Shown here: in pieces, positions 1 to 7,084 of the stretch | How positions within the stretch are numbered: position 1 is the first letter of the stretch | Layout of the letters: each line of letters starts with the position of its first letter | Source: Candidatus Eiseniibacteriota bacterium | GTDB taxonomy: Bacteria; Eisenbacteria; RBG-16-71-46; CAIMUX01 | Direction of reading: 5' to 3' | Length of the DNA: 64,000 bases | Assembly (NCBI GenBank): GCA_016712505.1 | Contig: JADJQY010000002.1 | Location: 124,001 to 188,000, forward strand | Program-made: the position numbers and the translations under genes | Notes under the pieces: generated by a model | Told to the model about the DNA's origin: nothing | The model's input: only the letters and a program-made list of their open reading frames with translations | Databases searched by the model: none

Positions 1-659
1 ACCGCGTGGGCGGCGCGCAGTCGGTGAGCGTCGACGTGCGGGTGATCGCCACCACCAACGCGGATCTGAAGGCCAGGGTGCGGGAGGGAAGCTTCCGCGA
101 GGACCTCTACTTCCGTCTCAATGTGGTGCCGGTTCGCCTGGTGCCGCTGCGCGAGCGTCCGGAGGATATCCCGGTCCTGGCCCAGCACTTCCTCGCTCGG
201 TTCGGGGCGGAGAACGGCCGGCCCCCGATGCGCGTGGGACGCGCGGCGCTCGAGGCGCTGCTCCGGCATGACTGGTCGGGGAACGTACGGGAGCTGATGA
301 ACGCGATCGAGCGGGCGGTGATTCTCTGCACCGGCGAGGAGCTTCGTCCGGAGCACCTGCTGCTGGAACCGGGGGCGAACGGCGCGGCGGCCGGGACGGT
401 CGGCGGGAACGCCGCCCTCGGCTTCCGGATCGCCACCGGCGGGCTCGAGGCCACGGCGGAGGATGAGACTCTCGACGCGGTGGAGAAGGCCTGGATCCTG
501 CGAATCCTGGCCGAGGAGAAGGGGAACCGCACCCGGGCGGCCCGTCGCCTCGAAGTGAGTGTCCGCACCATCCGGAACAAGCTGAACCAGTACGCGCGCC
601 AGGATCGGGCGCAGACGCGGCCGGCGAGTGGGGAGGAGGCGACGCGTCTGGCGGCCTGA
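1..659 (+). CDS. sigma-54-dependent transcriptional activator, C-terminal part (5' end outside window)
   Basis: Only the C-terminal ~218 residues are in the window; the reading frame is open at the left edge. Visible are the end of the AAA+ sigma-54 interaction domain (VIATTN sensor-I strand, then FREDLYFRLNV and LRERPEDIP, diagnostic of NtrC-type activators), a variable linker and a C-terminal Fis-type helix-turn-helix (GNRTRAARRLEVSVRTIRNK, near the last 45 residues). The family opens sigma-54 promoters by ATP hydrolysis, usually as a response regulator; the receiver or sensor domain that would say which signal is read lies upstream. It is co-directional with the PspA/AAA+ module 160 bp downstream, so by analogy with PspF it could control that module, but I see no convincing -24/-12 promoter between them. 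Confidence 0.93.
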   Translation, partial: RVGGAQSVSVDVRVIATTNADLKARVREGSFREDLYFRLNVVPVRLVPLRERPEDIPVLAQHFLARFGAENGRPPMRVGRAALEALLRHDWSGNVRELMNAIERAVILCTGEELRPEHLLLEPGANGAAAGTVGGNAALGFRIATGGLEATAEDETLDAVEKAWILRILAEEKGNRTRAARRLEVSVRTIRNKLNQYARQDRAQTRPASGEEATRLAA

Positions 660-709
660 TCCCAGCGGCGGTCGTGCTATCGCGACCGTACTCTTTTCCG
701 TACAATCCG

Positions 710-735
710 GCGGCCCGGGCAAATGTCCGGGCCGC
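710..735 (+). terminator. GC-rich hairpin after the sigma-54 activator
   Basis: A 9-bp perfect inverted repeat (gcggcccgg / ccgggccgc) with an 8-nt loop lies 51 bases after the activator's stop codon. There is no T tract, so it is at best a weak intrinsic terminator; it could also be a transcript-stabilising hairpin ahead of the following operon. A TACAAT hexamer at 701-706 resembles a -10 box but has no good -35. Confidence 0.35.
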
Positions 736-819
736 GCGGTTCAAGGCCGGAACGGTCGGGAGGTCGGTCGCCGCGCAGATCGCCTGGGACACGGCTCCAC
801 GGAAAGTGGCGATGGGTTG

Positions 820-1698
820 ATGTCGATGGGGAAACGAATCGGATTCGGTGACTACATCCGCGAGGCCTTCAACGCCAGGCCCTTCGGTCTCCTCATACCT
901 CCGAACTGGATTGCGCTCGGCGTCTTCGCGCTTCTCGGGATCAAGGTCGATCCCGGCTTTCTCGTGCTCGGCGCCGGACTCGAACTGGGATACCTCTTCG
1001 CCCTGGCGAACAACAGCCGCTTCCAGCGACTGATCACCGGCAAGGCGCTCCTCGAAGAGGAGCGAGAGGAACTGGTGCGCACCGCGACCAAGGTCAAGAC
1101 GCTCAGTCCGGAATCGAAGCGCCGGTTCGAATTGCTCCGGGCCAAGTGCGACTCGGTCCTGGCCCACTACCAGGGCGGGAAGCGTGGCGACGGCGTGCTG
1201 CTCGCGACCCACGCCGAGAGTCTCAACCGCTTCGTCTGGATCTTCCTCCAGCTGCTGCTCACCCGCGAGGGGATCCTCAACCTGGCCCGGGAAGGGAAGC
1301 TCTCCCGGGAGACGCAGTCCCGACTCGAGACGCAGGCGCGCGACCTCGAACGCCAGCTCAAGGGGGACGATCTCAGGCCCGAGCTCCAGCGCTCGCTCGA
1401 GGGGAAGCTGGCCATCGTCCGACAGCGGATCGACAACCTCTCCGAGGGGGAGAAGAAGCTCGAGTACGTGGAGTCGGAGCTTTCGCGCATCGAGCAGCAG
1501 GTCGAACTTTTGCGCGAGCAAACCGTACTGTCCCGGGATAGCGACGCCCTCACCACCCAGATCGATGTGGTGGGAGCCTCGCTCGGCGACACCGCCGAGT
1601 GGATCAAGACCCAGCGGAGTCTGTTTGCCGCGACCGAGGACCTGGCGGACCAGCCGCCGGTCCTGCTCAGTCGCGCCCGGCAGACGCTCGAGGAGTAG
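820..1698 (+). CDS. membrane-anchored coiled-coil protein of the PspA/AAA+ module
   Basis: A 292-residue protein I do not recognise by family. Residues ~22-70 contain two adjacent hydrophobic segments (around LLIPPNWIALGVFALLGI and GFLVLGAGLELGYLFALA), probably a re-entrant or two-pass anchor. The remainder is highly charged and helical, with strong coiled-coil character at ~165-250 (repeated E/L/R heptads). ATG at 820 is chosen because the preceding open frame is low-quality; ATG 826 is an alternative. The stop is 3 bases before the AAA+ ATPase start, so the two are almost certainly cotranscribed. A membrane platform or substrate adaptor for the ATPase is plausible but inferred from context only. 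Confidence 0.8.
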   Translation: MSMGKRIGFGDYIREAFNARPFGLLIPPNWIALGVFALLGIKVDPGFLVLGAGLELGYLFALANNSRFQRLITGKALLEEEREELVRTATKVKTLSPESKRRFELLRAKCDSVLAHYQGGKRGDGVLLATHAESLNRFVWIFLQLLLTREGILNLAREGKLSRETQSRLETQARDLERQLKGDDLRPELQRSLEGKLAIVRQRIDNLSEGEKKLEYVESELSRIEQQVELLREQTVLSRDSDALTTQIDVVGASLGDTAEWIKTQRSLFAATEDLADQPPVLLSRARQTLEE

Positions 1699-1701
1699 TC
1701 G

Positions 1702-3465
1702 ATGTCGACCGCGAACCCCGCCCCGCCCCCCCTGCCGGACTGGGCCCAGTCCCTGCGCGACCAGTTCAGCGCCGGGGCCTCGAGCCAGTTTTTGATTCAC
1801 GGCAACGTGGGGGACCTGGTCGAGACCCCGCGGCCTGACGGGAGCCGCGACTTTCTCCCGCTCGATCAGTTCCTGCGCGAGGTGATGTTCGTCGGCTACG
1901 ACACCGTGCTGCAGTACGATCGTGGCCGCGGTCTCCGGGCGCTCAAGGGGGCGGAGGAGTTCACCCAGTGGGTCACCACCTACACCGGACAGAATCCCGC
2001 GACCCTCGCCATGACCAGCCTGCGCGAGCCGATCAAGGCGCTCGAATTGATCGATCACTACATCCTCCGCTCGCTCAACCTCGACGCCATCCGGCGGGCG
2101 GGGGCCAACGTCACACCGCCAAAGCTGGCGGTGTTGATCGACTACGCGCAGTTCATCCTGCCGAACGGCGATCCGCTGGCCCTCGCGGGCGACGTTGCGT
2201 CGCACCTGGTCAAGGTGCTGGGCTGGGCGAACGATCCCTCGATCCACCGGCACAACATCATCACCCTGATCGTGACCGAGCGGTTGAACGACCTGAACGC
2301 GCTCCTGACCGACAATCCGGACAGCGCGAAGATCGAGATCAAGCTGCCCACCGCGGCTGAGGCGCGGCGGTACCTCGATTGGCTGCGGGACCGGCAGTTC
2401 CCCGATCTGGAGGCGCGCTCCGACCTCTCGCTCGAGGTGCTCGGGACTCGCCTCGCCGGCCTCTCGCGCGACGCGATCCGAAACCTGATCTCCGCGCTCC
2501 TGCACAGTGGCGGCCGGATCTCCGAGCAGGCGCTCTCCCTGCGCAAGAAGGAGAAGATCGAGCGGGAGTGCCAGGACCTGCTCGAGTTCGTCGAATCACC
2601 CTTCACCCTCGATCACGTGGCCGGGCTCGAGCCGGTCAAGGCGTGGCTCCGGGAGGATGCGACCCTGCTCCGGGCGGGCAAGTCACACGCCTTGCCGATG
2701 GGGTACCTGATCTGTGGCCGGATCGGAACGGGCAAGACCTTCATTGTCACCTGCTGGGCGGGGGAGATGGGGATTCCCTGCGTCGTGTTCAAGAACTTCC
2801 GGGACAAGTGGGTCGGTTCGACCGAGGGGAAGCTGGAGAAGATCTTCGCCGTGCTGCGCGCCCTGGGACAGGTGATCGTCTTCGTCGACGAGGCCGACCA
2901 GATGACCGGCAAGCGCGACTCCGGCTCGAACGACAGCGGCCTCTCCGGCCGGATCTACGCCATGCTGGCGAAGGAGATGTCGAACACCCAGATGCGCGGC
3001 AAGGTGATCTGGGTCTTCGCCACCTCCCGCCCCGATCTGGTCGAGGTCGATCTCAAGCGCCAGGGTCGGCTCGACGTGCACATCCCGCTCTTCCCGCCGC
3101 GAACCCAGGCGGAGTATCACGCGCTGCTCTTCTCGGTCGCGCGGAAGCTGAAGTTCCCCATCGCTGAGGCCGATCTGCCGGAGCTTCCCGAAGGCTCGGA
3201 GTTCGGCGGGCACGAGATCGAGGCGATGTTCGTCCGCGCCCTGCGAGTCTACGAACTCCAGGGGGAGCCGAAGCAGAGTCTCAAGGAGATCTTCTCCAGG
3301 GTGGCGGCCGAGGTGCGTCCTAACGCCCACGGCAAGAAGCTCGAGTACATGGACCTGGTCGCGGTGCGCGAGTGCACCGATCATCGCTTCCTCCCCGAGC
3401 GCTACGCGAGCCTCGGTCCGGAGGAGATCGAGGCGCGCATCGAGGAACTGCGGAGATTCGTATGA
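1702..3465 (+). CDS. tandem AAA+ ATPase (degenerate D1, active D2), VPS4/Ycf46-like
   Basis: A 587-residue cytoplasmic ATPase. Residues ~30-300 look like a degenerate AAA domain: a VLIDYAQF Walker-B-like strand and an IITLIVTERLN sensor-like strand are present, but there is no Walker A. Residues ~300-530 are a canonical classical-AAA domain: Walker A GRIGTGKT at 339-346, a pore-loop-1 KWVG at 369-372 followed by STEGKLEKIF, Walker B VFVDEAD at 393-399, sensor-1 FATSRPD at ~439 and GRLDVHIP in the arginine-finger region. The aromatic KWVG pore loop is typical of protein-threading ATPases of the VPS4/katanin/spastin and Ycf46 groups. It starts 3 bp after the coiled-coil membrane gene and its stop overlaps the next start (ATGA). 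Disassembly of PspA-family polymers is the inferred role. Confidence 0.88.
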   Translation: MSTANPAPPPLPDWAQSLRDQFSAGASSQFLIHGNVGDLVETPRPDGSRDFLPLDQFLREVMFVGYDTVLQYDRGRGLRALKGAEEFTQWVTTYTGQNPATLAMTSLREPIKALELIDHYILRSLNLDAIRRAGANVTPPKLAVLIDYAQFILPNGDPLALAGDVASHLVKVLGWANDPSIHRHNIITLIVTERLNDLNALLTDNPDSAKIEIKLPTAAEARRYLDWLRDRQFPDLEARSDLSLEVLGTRLAGLSRDAIRNLISALLHSGGRISEQALSLRKKEKIERECQDLLEFVESPFTLDHVAGLEPVKAWLREDATLLRAGKSHALPMGYLICGRIGTGKTFIVTCWAGEMGIPCVVFKNFRDKWVGSTEGKLEKIFAVLRALGQVIVFVDEADQMTGKRDSGSNDSGLSGRIYAMLAKEMSNTQMRGKVIWVFATSRPDLVEVDLKRQGRLDVHIPLFPPRTQAEYHALLFSVARKLKFPIAEADLPELPEGSEFGGHEIEAMFVRALRVYELQGEPKQSLKEIFSRVAAEVRPNAHGKKLEYMDLVAVRECTDHRFLPERYASLGPEEIEARIEELRRFV

Positions 3466-4199
3466 GGGTGATCGATCTGCTGAGGAAGGCGGGCCTGGTC
3501 GCAGTCGAGGGGGAGAGCGCGCCGCCGCCCGATCCGGAACCGGCCCCCGAGGCGAAGCGCGCGGCTACTCCGACTCCAAAGGAAGCTCCGCGCCCGGTCC
3601 ATCTGCCGCCTCCGCCGACCAGCGAACAACTCGCTCCGCTCGCGGCCAAGGAACTGACGGTCGACTTCACCCAGATCTACGCCGCGCTGAAGTTGCCGAC
3701 CCCTCCGCATGGGTGGAACGTCGAGAAGGTGATCGGCGTACTGGACAGTCCGCACTTCCAGGGGCTCGACGCGGCGACCCGGAAGGCGGCGCTCCTCGCC
3801 ATGCTCGGGGCGAATCAGGCCTCGCCGGCCGAGATCGTGGAGGACGCGGCGCGCCGGGACCAGGCGCTCGACGCCTACGAGAACTTCGCGCGGAAGAAGC
3901 TGGCCGATCGCGTGACCGGCTTTCGTCAGGCGATCGCGGAGGAAGAGGAGCGGATCCGCCTCTCGCAAGCCGCAATCGAGCAACATCGGAAGGCGGTGGC
4001 GCAAGAGGACGAGGGGTTTCAATCCTGGCTCGAGCGAAAGCTGGAGCAGGAGGAGACACTGGCCCGGGTGGTTGCGCTGCTCACCGATCAATCGGTGATC
4101 ACCGTCGGTCCGGTCCACCCGACAGCCGGCGAGCAGCAGGCGGTTCGGGACGAGGGCGGTGAGGGGAGGAGCCCGACTCCGGCCCGCAAGAAATCTTGA
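3462..4199 (+). CDS. proline-rich helical protein translationally coupled to the AAA+ ATPase
   Basis: A 245-residue protein of unrecognised family. ATG at 3462 overlaps the ATPase stop as ATGA, which decides the start. It has a short N-terminal helix (MRVIDLLRKAGLVAVEG), a Pro/Ala/Glu-rich linker at ~18-60, a globular segment at ~60-130, a charged coiled coil at ~135-205 (EEEERIRLSQAAIEQHRKAV) and a basic, disordered tail. No signal peptide or membrane segment. Strict coupling to the ATPase suggests a cofactor or adaptor, perhaps linking the ATPase to PspA encoded 98 bp downstream. This is inference; no catalytic motif is visible. Confidence 0.8.
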   Translation: MRVIDLLRKAGLVAVEGESAPPPDPEPAPEAKRAATPTPKEAPRPVHLPPPPTSEQLAPLAAKELTVDFTQIYAALKLPTPPHGWNVEKVIGVLDSPHFQGLDAATRKAALLAMLGANQASPAEIVEDAARRDQALDAYENFARKKLADRVTGFRQAIAEEEERIRLSQAAIEQHRKAVAQEDEGFQSWLERKLEQEETLARVVALLTDQSVITVGPVHPTAGEQQAVRDEGGEGRSPTPARKKS

Positions 4200-4297
4200 T
4201 CCGCCCCGACCGGTGCGGCACTGTCCCCTTCGAACGGTTCACGCCCACCGGGAATTGATCGACGAGACGCACGAGAGACTTCGTTTCAGGAGGAGCC

Positions 4298-5047
4298 ATG
4301 TCGCTGTTCGCCCGCGTCGGACGTCTGTTCCGCGGATTCCTGAGCCTGTTCGTCAGCGGTCTGGAGGAATCGAATCCGGAGGCGCTGCTCGAGGCGGCCC
4401 GGCAAGACTTCCGGGAGAAGATGATCCGCTACAACCAGGCGCTGGCCCAGCTGGCCGGGATCGCCGAGCGGCTCAAGATCCAGGTGAAGACGAAGAGCCA
4501 GCGGCTGAAGGACCTCGAGACGCGGATCATCGCCAACCACAAGGCGGGGAATCTCGAGCTCGCGGGTACCCTGGCCCGCGAACTGGCCGACCTGAAGCTC
4601 GATCTGACCCACGATGCCGAAGAGCTCAAGGATACAGAGGAGGCGTACCAGGTCCAGGTCAAGAACGCGAAGCTCGCCCAGAAGGAGTTCGAGGAGAAGA
4701 TCCGCAAGCTGGAGCGGCAGCTCTCCCAGGTGAAGATGAAGGAGGCGCAGGCCGAGGCGACCTCCGCGCTGCAGGGGGTGGCGTTCAAGGTGGGCGACGC
4801 CGGCGATACCCTGAAGGGGGTCGACGAGATCCTGGCCAAGCGGTACGAGAAGGCCTCGGGAAAGGTGCGGGTCGCGAACGACATGACCGACGTGGCGCGG
4901 ATCCAGGAGAAGGAGAAGGAAACCAAGGCGCTGGAGCAGGCGGCGCTGGCCGACTTCCTCGCCTCCCAGGGGATCCAGATGGAGGGACCGGCGGGCGAGG
5001 CCCAGGTCCAGCGTCAGATTGGTCCGACCGAGACCCAGGCCGGCTGA
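4298..5047 (+). CDS. pspA: PspA/IM30 (Vipp1) family membrane-remodelling protein
   Basis: A 249-residue protein with the PspA/IM30 layout: an amphipathic N-terminal helix (MSLFARVGRLFRGFLSLF), an NPEALLEAARQDFREKM segment typical of the family, then long helical hairpins from ~25 to ~200 with continuous coiled-coil character. PspA, IM30/Vipp1 and eukaryotic ESCRT-III are structural homologues that polymerise on stressed membranes (established). A strong ribosome binding site (aggagga) lies 5-6 bases before ATG. The 98-bp gap upstream is the largest in the module and could hold an internal promoter. Length fits the family (220-260). The C-terminal tail after ~225 is Gly/Glu-rich and divergent. 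Confidence 0.93.
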   Translation: MSLFARVGRLFRGFLSLFVSGLEESNPEALLEAARQDFREKMIRYNQALAQLAGIAERLKIQVKTKSQRLKDLETRIIANHKAGNLELAGTLARELADLKLDLTHDAEELKDTEEAYQVQVKNAKLAQKEFEEKIRKLERQLSQVKMKEAQAEATSALQGVAFKVGDAGDTLKGVDEILAKRYEKASGKVRVANDMTDVARIQEKEKETKALEQAALADFLASQGIQMEGPAGEAQVQRQIGPTETQAG

Positions 5048-5095
5048 ACCGACGGTTGAGCCTCGATCCAGCAGCGAGCGGAAAGGAAGCGAGCG

Positions 5096-6193
5096 ATGTC
5101 GAACGGACAGGTGAAGGTGACTCCCCTCGGTATGATCCTGAGCGTGCTCATGATCGTCGGCCTGATCGGGCTTGGAGTTTACATGGTCGCCGGGAAGTCG
5201 GGGCTCTCCGGACTCCTGGGCAAGAAGGAGTCGAGCACCGAGCAGAAGGGGACAGAACAGAAGGGTTCGGAGAAGAAGGGGGGCGGCGTGGCCGAGCGGG
5301 AGACGAAGAGCTCCGGCGGTACCGCGACCCTGGCCTCCGTCCGCGCCGCCGGTGTCTGGCGCGTGGCCATGGAACCGGAGGCCCCTCCGATGAACTTCGT
5401 CGAGGGGGGATCGCGCAAGGGCTTCGACTACGAGATGGCCGAGGCGATCGCACGGAAGATCGGCGCCTCGCGGACCGAGGTGGTCGAGGCCGACTACGAT
5501 GAACTCCCCGATCTGCTGCGCAAGGGACAGGTCGACGCGGTGATGGGCGGCTACGTGGCCGATCCCGGCGTGGCCAAGGTCGACTGGTCGAACGGTTACC
5601 TCGACTTCGGGCTCTGTCTGATCGTGAAGCAGGGGAGTGCGATCCGCGAGGTGAAGCATCTGGCCGGGCGCAAGGTCGGCATCTACACCGACGAGGCGGC
5701 CCAGGAGTGGCTCGAGGCGAACGTGGCCGGAGCCGAGATCACCCAGTACGAAGGGACCGGTTGGTTCCGTCATCTCGATGCCGGCGACGTCGAGGCGATC
5801 GTCTACGACTATCCGTTCGCGGTGGAGGAGATCAAGGAGTTCCCCCGCCTCAAGATCGTGAAGCTCAACCTGAACGCCGCCGCCTACTCGGTCGGCCTCC
5901 CGAGCGGCAACGCCGACTACCTCGACGCGGTCAACTCAGCCATCGCGTCGGTGACCGGCGCCCCCGGATTCGACTCGATCGTGAAGCGCTACTTCAAGAG
6001 TGAGCAGGTGCAGGTGCAGGCGTTGCCCCAGGGAAGCAAGACCTACACCGTCAAGCCCGGGGACACCCTCTCCGGTATCGCGCAGGCGCAGCTCGGTGAC
6101 ATGAAGGCCTGGCCGCGCATCTGGGACCTCAACAAGTCGCGCCTGGCCAACCCGCATCTGATCGAGGTCGGCTTCCAGCTCTTGATGCCCTGA
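5096..6193 (+). CDS. membrane-anchored family-3 solute-binding protein with C-terminal LysM domain
   Basis: A 365-residue envelope protein. Residues ~10-31 form one hydrophobic segment (PLGMILSVLMIVGLIGLG) after a short N-terminal tail, without a signal-peptidase or lipobox site, so it is probably an anchored periplasmic protein. A Lys/Glu/Gly-rich linker (~40-75) leads to an extracellular solute-binding domain of the bacterial family 3 (amino-acid binding) type at ~76-305 (GFDYEMAEAIARKIG, GYVADPGVAKVDWSNGY, GRKVGIYTDEAAQEWL). A LysM peptidoglycan-binding domain (YTVKPGDTLSGIA) occupies the last ~48 residues. There is no ABC permease nearby, so a sensor or tether role is more likely than transport. 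It lies 48 bp after pspA, apparently in the same operon. Confidence 0.88.
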   Translation: MSNGQVKVTPLGMILSVLMIVGLIGLGVYMVAGKSGLSGLLGKKESSTEQKGTEQKGSEKKGGGVAERETKSSGGTATLASVRAAGVWRVAMEPEAPPMNFVEGGSRKGFDYEMAEAIARKIGASRTEVVEADYDELPDLLRKGQVDAVMGGYVADPGVAKVDWSNGYLDFGLCLIVKQGSAIREVKHLAGRKVGIYTDEAAQEWLEANVAGAEITQYEGTGWFRHLDAGDVEAIVYDYPFAVEEIKEFPRLKIVKLNLNAAAYSVGLPSGNADYLDAVNSAIASVTGAPGFDSIVKRYFKSEQVQVQALPQGSKTYTVKPGDTLSGIAQAQLGDMKAWPRIWDLNKSRLANPHLIEVGFQLLMP

Positions 6194-6230
6194 CCGCGGC
6201 GAACGCAGTTCGCCGCCTGGATCGCAACCC

Positions 6231-6503
6231 ATGTCGTCCCATCCCGCCCACTTCTCGCCCGATACCAGTCCCGATGCGGAGGCGGTGCAGGTCGCCCGTC
6301 TCCGCGCGATGTCGATCGCCGATCGATTCGAACTCCTTCGCTCTCTGATCCTGTTCAATGATCAGATCTCGCGCGCCGGGATTCGGCTGCGCCATCCCTC
6401 GGTCGGGGAACGCGAGCTGGGGCTCCGCGCGGCGGCCCTGCGGCTGGGTGACGACGTAGTGCGCCGATGCTACGGTTGGGATCCCGCCCATCCGGAGAAG
6501 TAG
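6231..6503 (+). CDS. small hypothetical protein, partner of downstream nucleotidyltransferase
   Basis: A 90-residue acidic/Arg-rich protein without membrane segments. Its core SIADRFELLRSLILFNDQI followed by RLRHPSVGERELGLRAAALR resembles the small helical proteins that often precede nucleotidyltransferase genes. The stop at 6503 is 2 bases before the GTG of the nucleotidyltransferase, so the pair is coupled. The start may be ATG 6231, or ATG 6309 inside the frame; no good ribosome binding site discriminates. It could be one component of an MNT/AbiE-like toxin-antitoxin pair; function unproven. Confidence 0.7.
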   Translation: MSSHPAHFSPDTSPDAEAVQVARLRAMSIADRFELLRSLILFNDQISRAGIRLRHPSVGERELGLRAAALRLGDDVVRRCYGWDPAHPEK

Positions 6504-6505
6504 CC

Positions 6506-7084
6506 GTGTTCGCCCCGGATGTGTTTGGCGCGCTCTCCGCATTTCTCGACCTGGTTGACCGGTTGCAACTGCCTTGCGTGATCGGCGGGTCGGTGGCCAG
6601 TTCCCTCCAGGGCCTACCGCGCCAGACCATCGACCTCGACGTGGTGGTGGAACTGCCCGGCGATCGCGTCGATGCCCTGGTCGTTGCCGCGGCGGCGAGC
6701 TTCTACGTCAGTGAGTTTGCGGTGCGGGAGGCTGTTCGCAATCAGCGCGCGTTCAATCTGATCCACGTGGAGACGGCGTTCAAGATCGACTGTTACATTG
6801 CCGGCCCTGACCAGTTCGACCGCGCCCAGTTCGATCGCGCCATCGCGGTCGAGCTTCCCGGACTGCCCGGTCGCATCCTCCGCGTCGCGAGCGCCGAGGA
6901 TGTGATCCTACGGAAGCTCGAGTGGTACCGCCTCGGCCACGAGGTGTCGGAGCGTCAATGGCATGACGTGATCGGCGTTCTCAAGGTGCAGGGAGATCGT
7001 CTGGACACGGGATACCTGGACGCGTGGGCGGCCACCCGTGGAGTGTCCGAGCTGCTCGCACGGGCCAGGGCCGCCGCCGGCTAG
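6506..7084 (+). CDS. nucleotidyltransferase-fold protein (AbiEii/MNT-like)
   Basis: A 192-residue protein with the minimal nucleotidyltransferase signature: CVIGGSVASSLQGLPRQT followed by IDLDVVVE, that is GGS-x(n)-DxD, near residues 22-45. A third acidic residue is probably in FKIDCYIAG (~90). The C-terminal half (SAEDVILRKLEWYRLG) matches the conserved helical region of AbiEii-type and related transferases. The GTG start at 6506 is set by tight coupling to the small upstream gene. Its stop overlaps by 4 bases (ctag) the stop of the convergent oxidoreductase. Likely activity is NMP/AMP transfer to protein or RNA, as in MNT/HEPN or AbiE systems; the substrate is unknown. Confidence 0.8.
   Translation: MFAPDVFGALSAFLDLVDRLQLPCVIGGSVASSLQGLPRQTIDLDVVVELPGDRVDALVVAAAASFYVSEFAVREAVRNQRAFNLIHVETAFKIDCYIAGPDQFDRAQFDRAIAVELPGLPGRILRVASAEDVILRKLEWYRLGHEVSERQWHDVIGVLKVQGDRLDTGYLDAWAATRGVSELLARARAAAG

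Noticed and set aside
660..820. Sigma-54 promoter for the PspA module
   Set aside because: No GG-N10-GC pair with the TGGCAC/TTGC context was found here or at 4200-4297.
118..2505. Very long antisense open frames, here and opposite other genes (for example 12135-15092 minus, 17851-20349 plus, 24446-26761 plus, 40686-42971 minus, 48866-50929 minus)
   Set aside because: High GC third positions remove stop codons from the opposite strand. Products are low-complexity Arg/Gly/Pro/His-rich with no recognisable motif, and each lies over a gene with clear homology.
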